NCBI RefSeq assembly: GCF_014648875.1
Contig: NZ_BMRY01000003.1
Location: 698,976-762,975, forward strand
Source: Streptomyces parvus
Lineage (GTDB): Bacteria > Actinomycetota > Actinomycetes > Streptomycetales > Streptomycetaceae
Direction of reading: 5' to 3'
DNA length: 64,000 bases
Position numbers and translations under genes: made by a program. How positions within the stretch are numbered: the first letter of the stretch is position 1; every line of letters starts with the position of its first letter. Below the pieces are notes generated by a model. That model made no database searches. It worked only from the letters and a program-made list of their open reading frames with translations, and was not told the DNA's origin. Shown here piece by piece: positions 56,908 to 64,000 of the stretch.

Positions 56908-57927
56908 GTGCCGGTGATATCCGCCCCGTACGAGATCAACGTCGACGACCTCTTCGTCGATCTCGAGCCCGTTTTCGATGTTCCGCTCTACCTCAAGTGC
57001 GAGGGCCTGAACCTCGCAGGTTCCATCAAGATGAAGGCCGCACTGGAGATGGTGCTCGCCGCCGAACGCGCCGGGACCCTCACACAGGGTTCGGTCCTGG
57101 TCGAGTCGTCGTCCGGCAACCTCGGCGTCGCGCTCAGCATGATCGCCGCCCACCGGGGATACGGGTTCCTGTGCGTGACGGACTCCCGGTGCAATCCGGC
57201 GAGCCGCCGGCTCATGGAGTCGCTCGGCGCGCAGGTCCACATCATCTCGCGCCCCGACAAGGAGCGCGGGCTGCTGGGCGCCCGCATCGACTACGTACAG
57301 CGGTTGTGCCAGTACGACCCCCGGTACGTGTGGCTCAACCAGTACGTGAACCCGCACAACTGGCTCGCGCACTACCGGAGCACGGGGCCGTCCATCGCCC
57401 TCCAGTTCCCGGACATCGACGTGCTGTTCGTCGGGGCCGGCACCACCGGCACCCTGATGGGCTGCGCGCGCTACTTCCGCGAGCGGGAGCGGCCGGTGAC
57501 CATCGTGGCCGTCGACAGCGTGGGGTCGGTGACCTTCGGCGGCCCCGCGCTTCCCCGGCACATCCCCGGTCTCGGCGCGGGCGTCAGACCGGCGCTGCTG
57601 GACACGTCCCTGGTCGACGACGTGGTGATGGTGCCGGAGCAGGACACGCTCGACAGCTGCCACGCCATGGCCCGGCAGGGCTTCCTGTTCGGCGGTTCCA
57701 CCGGGACCGTCGTCAGCGGCGCACTGCGCTGGCTCGCCGCCCGGCCGCGCGACGAACGGCTCACCGCCGTGGCGCTCTCCCCCGACCTCGGGGACCGCTA
57801 CCTCGACTCGGTGTACGACCCGGAGTGGACGGAACGGCACTTCGGGGCGCCCGGGACCTGGGACGAGCCGGTGACCGCCCCGACCCCGCCGGCCGACGAG
57901 CCGCAACTGGTCACCAGCGCCGGCTGA
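56908..57927 (+). CDS. sbnA-like: SbnA-like PLP enzyme for Dap biosynthesis (cysteine synthase family)
   Basis: GTG start, about 339 residues. PLP Lys probably at position 41 in AGSIKMKAA, phosphate/substrate loop SSSGNLGVALS, and the glycine-rich GAGTTGTLMG. SbnA joins O-phospho-L-serine with glutamate to give the substrate of SbnB. Together the two genes make L-2,3-diaminopropionate. The upstream ribosome-binding site is weak, so translation may be coupled to the preceding gene. Confidence 0.92.
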   Translation: MPVISAPYEINVDDLFVDLEPVFDVPLYLKCEGLNLAGSIKMKAALEMVLAAERAGTLTQGSVLVESSSGNLGVALSMIAAHRGYGFLCVTDSRCNPASRRLMESLGAQVHIISRPDKERGLLGARIDYVQRLCQYDPRYVWLNQYVNPHNWLAHYRSTGPSIALQFPDIDVLFVGAGTTGTLMGCARYFRERERPVTIVAVDSVGSVTFGGPALPRHIPGLGAGVRPALLDTSLVDDVVMVPEQDTLDSCHAMARQGFLFGGSTGTVVSGALRWLAARPRDERLTAVALSPDLGDRYLDSVYDPEWTERHFGAPGTWDEPVTAPTPPADEPQLVTSAG

Positions 57928-57970
57928 CCCCCTTCCCCCTCCGCGGCCCGGTCACGTTAGGAGACCTGCT

Positions 57971-59575
57971 GTGCCCAAGCCAGTTGTACTGATCGCCGAG
58001 GAACTTTCGCCGGCCACCCTCGACGCGCTCGGATCGGACTTCGAGATCCGGCGCTGTACGGGATCCGACCGGGACGCCCTGCTGGAGGCCCTGCCGGCGG
58101 CGGACGCCGTGCTGGTGCGCAGTGCCACCCGGCTGGACGCGGAGGCCATCGCGGCCGGAGCCCGGCTGAAGGTGATCGGCCGGGCCGGGGTGGGGCTGGA
58201 CAACGTGGACGTCTCCGCCGCCTCCCGAGCGGGCGTCATGGTCGTCAACGCCCCCACCTCCAACATCGTCAGCGCCGCCGAGCTCACCGTCGGACTGCTG
58301 CTGGCCGTCGCCAGGAACATCCCGCAGGCCGACGCGGCGCTCCGGAAAGGCCAGTGGCAGCGCAGCCGGTTCACCGGCGTCGAGCTCGCGGACAAGGTGC
58401 TCGGCATCGTCGGCCTGGGCCGCATCGGATCGCTGGTGGCCCGCCGGATGGCCGCCTTCGACATGCGGGTGATCGCCTACGACCCGTATGTGCCGCCCGC
58501 GTACGCCACCCAGACCGGCGTAAGGATCGTGGGGCTCGACGAACTCCTCGCGGAGTCCGACTTCCTCACCGTGCATCTGCCCAAGACCCTGGAGACCGAG
58601 GGGCTGATCGGCTTCGACGCGCTGCACCGGGTCAAGCCGGGCGTGCGCATCGTCAACGCGGCCCGTGGCGGGATCGTGGACGAGGCCGAGCTGTACGCCG
58701 CCCTCAAGGAAGGACGGGTGGCCGCAGCCGGCGTGGACGTCTTCACCACCGAACCGTGCACGGAGTCAGCGCTGTTCGAGCTGGAGAACGTGGTCGTCAC
58801 GCCGCACCTGGGCGCGGGCACCGCGGAGGCGCAGGAGCGCGCCGGCGTGGCGGTGGCCGAGTCCGTACGGCAGGCGCTGGCCGGCCGGTTCGTCCCCGAG
58901 GCGGTGAACGTCCGGCTGGGCACGGTGGACGACGAACTCGCCCCGTGGCTGCTGCTGGCCGAACGGCTGGGGCGGCTCTTCACGGCGACCGCTGGAAGCC
59001 TCCCCGAACTGCTCCGGGTGCGGGTGGGCGGGGAGATCGGCCGCCATGACGTCGCGGCCCTGGAGCTGGGAGCGCTCAAGGGCGCGCTCGGGTCCGTCGT
59101 CGAAGGCGGCATCTCGTACGTCAACGCGCCCCTGATCGCCCAGGAACGCGGTCTGGCGACCGAGCTGCAGACCGGCCAGGACCACCCCGAGCACCGCAGC
59201 CTTCTCTCGGTGCACGGGGTCCTGCCCAGCGGCGAGGAGGTGTGGGTGTCCGGCACGCTGACCGGACTCCAGCGCCGGGAACGGCTCGTGGACGTCTGCG
59301 GGTTCGAGGTGGATCTTCCGCTGGAGGGCGATGTGGCGTTCCTCCGCGCCCCCGACCGCCCCGGGGTGATCGGCGCCGTGGGCGAGGTGCTGGGCAAGGC
59401 GGGGCAGGACGTCGCCGGGGTGCAGGTCGCCCGCGCCGCGGACCGGGCGGAGATCCTGGCCGCGGTGCACACGGCGGGACCCGTCGCGCAGTCCGTGCTG
59501 GACGACACGGCGGCCCGGATCGACGCGACGCGCAGCTGGTCGCTGGAGAAGAGTGAGCGGACGGCGGCGAGATGA
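57971..59575 (+). CDS. serA-like: D-3-phosphoglycerate dehydrogenase (cluster copy)
   Basis: GTG with AGGAGA upstream, 534 residues, the full length of the actinobacterial type with an intervening domain and a C-terminal ACT domain (VAFLRAPDRPGVIGAVGEV). NAD motif GIVGLGRIGS, then HLPKT and PHLGAGT. It starts phosphoserine synthesis. As the neighbouring SbnA-like enzyme should consume O-phosphoserine, a dedicated copy in the same operon makes sense as precursor supply. The C-terminal region might have lost serine feedback control, but that cannot be judged by eye. Confidence 0.95.
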   Translation: MPKPVVLIAEELSPATLDALGSDFEIRRCTGSDRDALLEALPAADAVLVRSATRLDAEAIAAGARLKVIGRAGVGLDNVDVSAASRAGVMVVNAPTSNIVSAAELTVGLLLAVARNIPQADAALRKGQWQRSRFTGVELADKVLGIVGLGRIGSLVARRMAAFDMRVIAYDPYVPPAYATQTGVRIVGLDELLAESDFLTVHLPKTLETEGLIGFDALHRVKPGVRIVNAARGGIVDEAELYAALKEGRVAAAGVDVFTTEPCTESALFELENVVVTPHLGAGTAEAQERAGVAVAESVRQALAGRFVPEAVNVRLGTVDDELAPWLLLAERLGRLFTATAGSLPELLRVRVGGEIGRHDVAALELGALKGALGSVVEGGISYVNAPLIAQERGLATELQTGQDHPEHRSLLSVHGVLPSGEEVWVSGTLTGLQRRERLVDVCGFEVDLPLEGDVAFLRAPDRPGVIGAVGEVLGKAGQDVAGVQVARAADRAEILAAVHTAGPVAQSVLDDTAARIDATRSWSLEKSERTAAR

Positions 59576-60096
59576 CCACCCACGACCGGTTGATGGACCT
59601 GCTGGAGCAGGGCCGCGCGCGCTTCCGGATCATCGACCATCCCCCGGAGGGGCGGACGGAGCCGGCCAGCCTGCTGCGCCGGCACGATCTTTCCCAGGCC
59701 GCCAAGTGCCTCGTGGTCCGCGTGGCGTTGGGGCGGCGGGCGCGGCGCTACGTGCTCGCGGTGGTGCCGGGCGACCGGCGCCTGGACCTGGACGGCCTCA
59801 ACCGGCTCTACGCCGGGACGGAGTCTTCCTTCGCGACCCGCGAGATCGCCGAACGGCTGGCGGGGAGCGTCAGCGGATCCGTCGTACCGTTCGCCCTCCA
59901 TCCCGATCTCGACCTGGTGGTCGATCCGGATCTGCTCGTGCACAAGGAGATCTTCTTCAACGCCGCCCGGCTGGACCGGTCCGTGGCCCTGGCCACGGAG
60001 GATTATGTGGATCTGGCCGCACCTCGTGTCGAAGTTATTGCACAGAGGTCCTTGACGGGAGCGGGCACGGTCTCCCGAGGCGCCGAGATAAGTTAG
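59572..60096 (+). CDS. YbaK/ProX-family aminoacyl-tRNA editing protein
   Basis: About 174 residues, translationally coupled (ATGA) to the dehydrogenase gene. Segments IIDHPPEGRTEPASLLR, QAAKCLVVRV (the conserved Lys of the deacylase site) and SVVPFALHPDLDLVVDPDLL match the YbaK/EbsC fold. Members hydrolyse wrongly charged tRNAs in trans. Coupling to Dap and phosphoserine genes suggests clearing tRNA mischarged with the nonproteinogenic amino acid. This is inference. It is the last gene of the long operon. Confidence 0.85.
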   Translation: MTTHDRLMDLLEQGRARFRIIDHPPEGRTEPASLLRRHDLSQAAKCLVVRVALGRRARRYVLAVVPGDRRLDLDGLNRLYAGTESSFATREIAERLAGSVSGSVVPFALHPDLDLVVDPDLLVHKEIFFNAARLDRSVALATEDYVDLAAPRVEVIAQRSLTGAGTVSRGAEIS

Positions 60097-60397
60097 GAAT
60101 TAACTACTCCGATTCCTTGGCCTGCCCCGGCAGAAGAACGTTGGGTACATAGATGTTTGACGGTTGTCGGCCCGCGAACTAGGGTCGCGACGGTGATCCC
60201 GCTAAGGCCGGTGACACCGGAGGGTAGGATCCTCAGCTATTGATCTGAGCGTCAATAAACGGGGATGCTAAGGCACTTCGTGTCAGTACGGGTTCGCCTG
60301 GATTCAATCCATCGGTCGATCACACTTTGTACGACTAGGTTCGAGGTGCGGCAGGCGGAGTCGGCGCCGCACCTCAGCACAGGGGGAGGGGGCTGAC
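60097..60397 (+). promoter_or_regulatory. 301-base intergenic region before the first regulator
   Basis: No gene is seen here. It holds GAATTAACT at 60097-60105, also found in the P450/methyltransferase promoter region, and an imperfect-spacer dyad TATTGA-N8-TCAATA at 60238-60257. A purine-rich GGGGGAGGGGG lies 6-7 bases before the TTG start. An operator and promoter for the regulator gene are likely. No strong terminator for the upstream operon was found. Confidence 0.5.
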
Positions 60398-61216
60398 TTG
60401 TTGGCCATGTCCACGAGCGACGCGCGGGAAACCTTAGTGACGCAGGGGAGACCCAGCACGCCGGAACGGGGGACGCAGGAGCCGGCAGACGGTGTGGAAG
60501 GGGCGTTGCTGCACGCACGCGCCCTGATCGACCTGATGGTGACACTCCACCGTCAGACGCCCAGAAGCGATTCCCTGGTCATCCTGCCCGACCATGAGGC
60601 GGCGGTGGCGAACGCGGTCGACGTGCTGCTCGACCGGGCTCGGCACAGCGTCAATCTGACCCTGCCGGGCAGCATCGAGCAGGCGCGATTCGGCGCACCG
60701 GTGCTCACCCGCCGCACGGGCCGCCAGGAGCGGGTCGTCCGCCTGCTGTGCACTCCGCGCGGACTGAACGCGCAGCTCACCCGCGCCGCGAAGAAGGGCA
60801 CCGGGCGCCTCGAGACCAGGGTCACCCACAGCACCCTGGAGGAAGTCCTGATCGCCGACGGGCAGTTCGCCCTGGTCAGGGCCGAACTCCAGACGGACGG
60901 CGCCTGTGTGCTGATCGTCCAGGACCCCGCCGTCGCCCGGACCCTGGACCTGCTCTTCGCCGGCGTCTGGGGCGGCGCCGTCCCCCCGGCCGAGCACCTC
61001 AGGGTGAACGAGCGGCTGAGCTCGGACGTGGCACGGCGCATCCTGGACCGGCTGCGTGACGGAACGACCGACGCCGTCGGTGCACGCGAGATCGATGTGT
61101 CCCTGCGGACTTACCGGCGGCATGTTGCGGACATCATGCGCGAATTGGGGGCCAATTCAAGATTTCAGGCCGGAATGCGCGCGGTGGAGCTGGGGCTGCT
61201 GACCCCCGAGGACTGA
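60398..61216 (+). CDS. Pathway regulator with LuxR-like C-terminal HTH (first of a tandem pair)
   Basis: TTG at 60398 fits the ribosome-binding site; an ATG at 60407 is the alternative. About 272 residues. The N-terminal 200 residues have no receiver or known sensor motif. The C-terminal 60 (ARRILDRLRDGTTDA... VSLRTYRRHVADIMRELGA) form a LuxR/NarL-like helix-turn-helix. The tenth codon counted from the ATG is TTA (60434-60436), making translation a candidate for bldA control. It is clearly paralogous to the next gene. It probably activates the cluster. Confidence 0.85.
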   Translation: MLAMSTSDARETLVTQGRPSTPERGTQEPADGVEGALLHARALIDLMVTLHRQTPRSDSLVILPDHEAAVANAVDVLLDRARHSVNLTLPGSIEQARFGAPVLTRRTGRQERVVRLLCTPRGLNAQLTRAAKKGTGRLETRVTHSTLEEVLIADGQFALVRAELQTDGACVLIVQDPAVARTLDLLFAGVWGGAVPPAEHLRVNERLSSDVARRILDRLRDGTTDAVGAREIDVSLRTYRRHVADIMRELGANSRFQAGMRAVELGLLTPED

Positions 61217-61241
61217 GCCCCGGCCGGGACTCCCACGGGGC

Positions 61242-61253
61242 GGCAGGCCTGCC
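61242..61253. promoter_or_regulatory. 12-bp palindrome upstream of the second regulator
   Basis: GGCAGGCCTGCC is a perfect palindrome in the short gap between the two regulator genes. It may be an operator, or part of a weak terminator. Confidence 0.3.
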
Positions 61254-61294
61254 CGAATCATTTGTTTTCCGAGATCACGTACGGGGTGAGTACT

Positions 61295-62107
61295 GTGCCG
61301 GAATCGGCATCTGCGGTCCGGGGCCAGAATGATGACAGACACGAAGAGCCTGGCGGGCGCCCCGGCACCTCGGACGAGTTCGGGCAGGCTCTCAGGCAGG
61401 TCAGTGCGCTCATCGACACCACTGTCGACAGACACCGTGACCGGCAGTACGGAAATTCCCTGGTCAATACTGTCGGCGAGAGCGAGGACGCGATCGGCCT
61501 GGCCTGCGAGCTGATAGCCGGCACCGAGGAGCGCGTCGACCTCATCATCGCCTCCGAATCCGCGTCCGCCGGCTCGCTGCTCACCGCCATGACCGAACTG
61601 CTGGAGGCGCGCGGCGGAGACGTGGCGGTACGCCTGCTCTGCACTCCGGCGAAACTCGACGCGCGACTGGTACGGGAGTACGCGGCGCGGCGCCGCTGGA
61701 TCGAGGTCCGGGTGGCGCGGATCCCGCTCTTCATCGCGGTCGTCGCCGACGGCCGGGAAGCCCTGGTGATCGCGGACTCGATGGTGGGCCGCAAAGCCTC
61801 CCTCATCAGGTCCGAAGGCGTCGTGGCCCCCCTGCTCACCCTCTTCGACGGCGTGTGGCGCAATTCGGTGGCGGTCGCCGACCAGCTCGACTTCGGGGAC
61901 GCCGCCCGCACCGAGACGGCCCGGCGCATACTCGAGCAGCTGAGGTCGGGCAACACCGACGAGGCGTCCGCGCGGGACCTGTCCATGTCGGTCCGCACCT
62001 ATCGCCGCTACACCGCGGAGATCATGTCCTTGCTGGGAGCGACCTCACGCTTCCAGGCAGGGGTGCGTATTGCGGAGCTGGGACTGCTCCCCGCCAATCC
62101 CCGCTGA
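61295..62107 (+). CDS. Pathway regulator with LuxR-like C-terminal HTH (second of a tandem pair)
   Basis: Several starts are possible. The GTG at 61295 has GGGTGAG upstream, whereas the TTG at 61262 has no such site. About 270 residues. Same architecture as the previous gene: an N-terminal region of unknown type (EERVDLIIASESASAG, VAVRLLCTPAKLDARL) and a C-terminal HTH (MSVRTYRRYTAEIMSLLGATSRFQAG). The shared RLLCTP and SRFQAG blocks show common ancestry by duplication. The absence of a phosphoacceptor domain argues against control by the orphan kinase. Confidence 0.85.
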   Translation: MPESASAVRGQNDDRHEEPGGRPGTSDEFGQALRQVSALIDTTVDRHRDRQYGNSLVNTVGESEDAIGLACELIAGTEERVDLIIASESASAGSLLTAMTELLEARGGDVAVRLLCTPAKLDARLVREYAARRRWIEVRVARIPLFIAVVADGREALVIADSMVGRKASLIRSEGVVAPLLTLFDGVWRNSVAVADQLDFGDAARTETARRILEQLRSGNTDEASARDLSMSVRTYRRYTAEIMSLLGATSRFQAGVRIAELGLLPANPR

Positions 62108-62267
62108 ATATCGCAGGGGGAAGCCGTTATCGAATATTTCGCATCGACGGCATCTTCCTGTAGCTCCCGTTGCTGTTGCACGAAAGGCGCGGCTAAAAAG
62201 GTCGGGGGAAGGCGATTCCCTTGGGATGCTGGACGGTTGGTTCGCCGTTGACGCGAGGTGTGGAGAG
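62108..62267 (+). promoter_or_regulatory. Upstream region of the second thioesterase with AT-rich motif
   Basis: TTATCGAATATTTCGCAT at 62127-62144 lies about 140 bases before the thioesterase start. It matches a site 131 bases before the MbtH gene at 15 of 18 positions. GAGG at 62255-62258 is the likely ribosome-binding site. Confidence 0.5.
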
Positions 62268-63020
62268 ATGACAGTCGGTATCGACACCCGGTGGTTCCGT
62301 AGATATGGCGCGAGCGCCGTACCGCGCAGACGCGTGCTGATCATGCCGCATGCCGGTGGTTCGGCGAGTTTCTTCCACAGCTGGGGAAGGGCTTTCGGCG
62401 ACGACACGGAGGTTCTGGTCGCCTGTTATCCCGGCCGGCACGACCGCTTCGCCGAGCCGTGCATCGACACCATGGACGTGCTGGCGGACGAGCTGACCGA
62501 GGCGCTGCTGCCTTTCACGGACCTGCCGTTGACGCTCTTCGGACACAGCATGGGGGGGTCGCTGGGCTACGAGACGGCGCTGCGGCTCGAACACCGCCAC
62601 GCCGTCCGCCCCGAGGCGCTGCACGTGTCGAGCCGCAAGCCACCGCACAAGCTCACCCCCAGGCGGCTGCACCTCGAGGGCGACGAGGCTCTGATCGCCG
62701 AGGTCCGCAGGCTCGGCGGCACCGACGACACCCTCCTGGACGACCCCGACCTGCGGGAGATGCTGCTCCCCGCCATCCGCGCCGACTTCACGATCGTGGG
62801 CACCTACGGCCCGCGCGGCGCCGACCCGGTCGGCTGCCCCGTCTACGCGTACATCGGAGACCAGGACCCGTCCATCACCCGCGACGACATGGCGGCGTGG
62901 GCGGACGTCGGGCCGGCCGGGTTCGCTCTGCGCGTGCTGCCCGGCGGCCACTTCTACCTGGTCCAGGAGCGGGACGAGCTGATCCGCTCCGTCTCGGAAC
63001 GTCTGGCCGGGACCCGATGA
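62268..63020 (+). CDS. Type II thioesterase (second copy)
   Basis: About 250 residues. MPHAGGSASFFHSWGR at the N terminus, ACYPGRHDR, nucleophile in FGHSMGGSLGYE, Asp in IGDQDPSI and His in GGHFYLVQ. It is a complete external thioesterase distinct in sequence from the copy at 42188. Two such enzymes in one cluster suggest separate housekeeping of the NRPS and PKS carriers, or that one acts as an aminoacyl shuttle. It overlaps the IclR-type gene by ATGA. Confidence 0.93.
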   Translation: MTVGIDTRWFRRYGASAVPRRRVLIMPHAGGSASFFHSWGRAFGDDTEVLVACYPGRHDRFAEPCIDTMDVLADELTEALLPFTDLPLTLFGHSMGGSLGYETALRLEHRHAVRPEALHVSSRKPPHKLTPRRLHLEGDEALIAEVRRLGGTDDTLLDDPDLREMLLPAIRADFTIVGTYGPRGADPVGCPVYAYIGDQDPSITRDDMAAWADVGPAGFALRVLPGGHFYLVQERDELIRSVSERLAGTR

Positions 63021-63754
63021 CCACCTCCCTGTCCCCGTACCACCTGGGACACGACAGCGGCGTCGGCGTGCTCGACAAGGCCTCGCTCCTGCTGAGCGTG
63101 CTGGAGACGGGACCCGCCTCGCTGGGCCGTATCGTCGCGACCACCGGTCTGACCCGGCCGACGGCACACCGGCTGGCCATGGCGCTGGAGCATCTGCGCC
63201 TGCTCACCCGGGACACCCGGGGCCGGTTCGTGCTCGGCCCGAGGCTGGGCGAGATGGCGGTGGAGGCGCACGGGGACTGGATGCTGTCCTCGGCGGCCGT
63301 GATCCTGCCCGAACTCCGGGACCGGGTCAGGGCCGACGTCCGGCTGTTCCGCCGCCACGGCGACCGGCAGGTCTGTCTGGCCGGCGCCGAGGCGTCCACC
63401 GATCCGGCGCAGCGGATCGCCACCGGGGCGGCGTTTCCCTTGACCGCGGGCTCCGTGGCGCAGGTACTGCTCGCCTGGGAGGAACCGGTCCAGCTGTACG
63501 AGGCGCTCAGGACGGCCCGGTTCTCCGCGGCGACGCTCGCCGGCGTACGCCGCAGGGGCTGGGCGCAGAGCGTCGGCGAGTGGGGGGCGGGTACCGCCAC
63601 CGTGACCGCTCCCGTGCGCGGCCCGAGCGGTCAAGTGGTCGCCGCCCTCTCGCTGTCCGGCCCGGTGGGCCGGTTCTCACGCGAGCCGGGCCGGGAGTAC
63701 GGAACCGTGGTGCTGGACGCGGCCATCCAGCTGAGCGCCGGGCCGAACGCGTGA
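63017..63754 (+). CDS. IclR-family transcriptional regulator
   Basis: About 245 residues. The N-terminal winged helix GVLDKASLLLSVLETGPASLGRIVATTGLTRPTAHR is followed by the IclR effector domain (TDPAQRIATGAAFPLTAGSVAQVLLAW, ARGW-like RRRGWAQSVGEW, ending with AALSLSGPVGRFS). It lies directly upstream of an acyl-CoA carboxylase gene and probably regulates that, linking carboxylated extender supply to growth. It may mark the transition to primary metabolism at the cluster edge. Confidence 0.9.
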   Translation: MTTSLSPYHLGHDSGVGVLDKASLLLSVLETGPASLGRIVATTGLTRPTAHRLAMALEHLRLLTRDTRGRFVLGPRLGEMAVEAHGDWMLSSAAVILPELRDRVRADVRLFRRHGDRQVCLAGAEASTDPAQRIATGAAFPLTAGSVAQVLLAWEEPVQLYEALRTARFSAATLAGVRRRGWAQSVGEWGAGTATVTAPVRGPSGQVVAALSLSGPVGRFSREPGREYGTVVLDAAIQLSAGPNA

Positions 63755-63771
63755 AGGCGGGGGAGTGACTG

Positions 63772-64000
63772 ATGGAGTCGAACACCGTGACCCCGCACGA
63801 CCGGGCGGAAGAACTCCGCAGCAAACGGCGGGAGGCCGAGAGCGGCAGCCTTCGGGCGACCGAGGCGCAGCACGCCAAGGGGAAGCTGACGGCCCGGGAG
63901 CGGATCGAGCTGCTGCTGGACGCGGGTTCGTTCAAGGAGGTCGAGCAGCTGCGCCGGCACCGGGCGACCGGGTTCGGTCTGGAGGCCAAGAAGCCTTACA
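63772..64000 (+). CDS. Acyl-CoA carboxylase beta subunit, N-terminal part (runs off the window)
   Basis: ATG with GGGGGAG upstream; 76 residues are visible. The segment [23 protein letters not shown] is the N-terminal signature of propionyl/acetyl-CoA carboxylase carboxyltransferase subunits. It could supply malonyl-CoA or methylmalonyl-CoA, including for the type II PKS. The remainder is outside the window, so substrate class cannot be judged. Confidence 0.9.
   Translation, partial: MESNTVTPHDRAEELRSKRREAESGSLRATEAQHAKGKLTARERIELLLDAGSFKEVEQLRRHRATGFGLEAKKPY

Overview
The window is about 64 kb of very GC-rich actinomycete DNA. GTG and TTG starts, stop/start overlaps of the ATGA type, strong third-position G/C and only occasional TTA codons all point to Streptomyces or a close relative. 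Apart from the last few genes, it reads as one large secondary-metabolite cluster for a lipidated nonribosomal peptide. I did not recognise an already named cluster. The nearest class I can name is the cinnamoyl- or polyene-acylated peptides, whose acyl group comes from a highly reducing type II polyketide synthase. Some of these also contain 2,3-diaminopropionate (Dap).

Left part (1-32090): three co-directional NRPS genes. The first is visible only as its terminal PCP-E. The second is C-A-PCP-E / C-A-PCP / C-A-PCP-E(degenerate) / C-PCP-E. The third is C-PCP-E / C-A-PCP-E / C-A-PCP / C-A-PCP-TE. Nine carrier domains are visible. Two consecutive modules, on either side of the boundary between the second and third proteins, have no adenylation domain. 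Stereochemistry inferred from the E domains is rich in D residues.

Middle part (32091-43000): a polytopic membrane protein, an ABC-2 exporter (permease plus ATPase), an acyltransferase-3 membrane enzyme, a P450, an O-methyltransferase, a tryptophan-2,3-dioxygenase-family protein, an orphan sensor kinase, a small unknown protein and a type II thioesterase. Perfect hairpins separate the NRPS operon from the membrane-protein gene, and separate that gene from the convergent exporter genes.

Right-hand operon (43304-60093): MbtH protein, stand-alone ACP, two intact ketosynthases, two ketosynthase-like proteins without the catalytic Cys, an alpha/beta hydrolase, three hotdog-fold proteins, a ketoreductase and an HCCA/DsbA-type isomerase. 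Then come a free-standing A-PCP protein, a SyrP-like Fe/2-oxoglutarate oxygenase, SbnB- and SbnA-like Dap synthesis enzymes, a phosphoglycerate dehydrogenase (phosphoserine supply) and a YbaK-type tRNA-editing protein. The model I favour is that the PKS makes an unsaturated acyl starter, the free A-PCP feeds the two A-less modules in trans, and SerA/SbnA/SbnB provide Dap.

Right edge (60094-64000): two tandem paralogous regulators with LuxR-like C termini (the first has a TTA codon), a second type II thioesterase, an IclR-type regulator and the start of an acyl-CoA carboxylase beta subunit that runs off the window. A similar AT-rich motif lies upstream of three transcription units and may be a pathway operator or promoter element.
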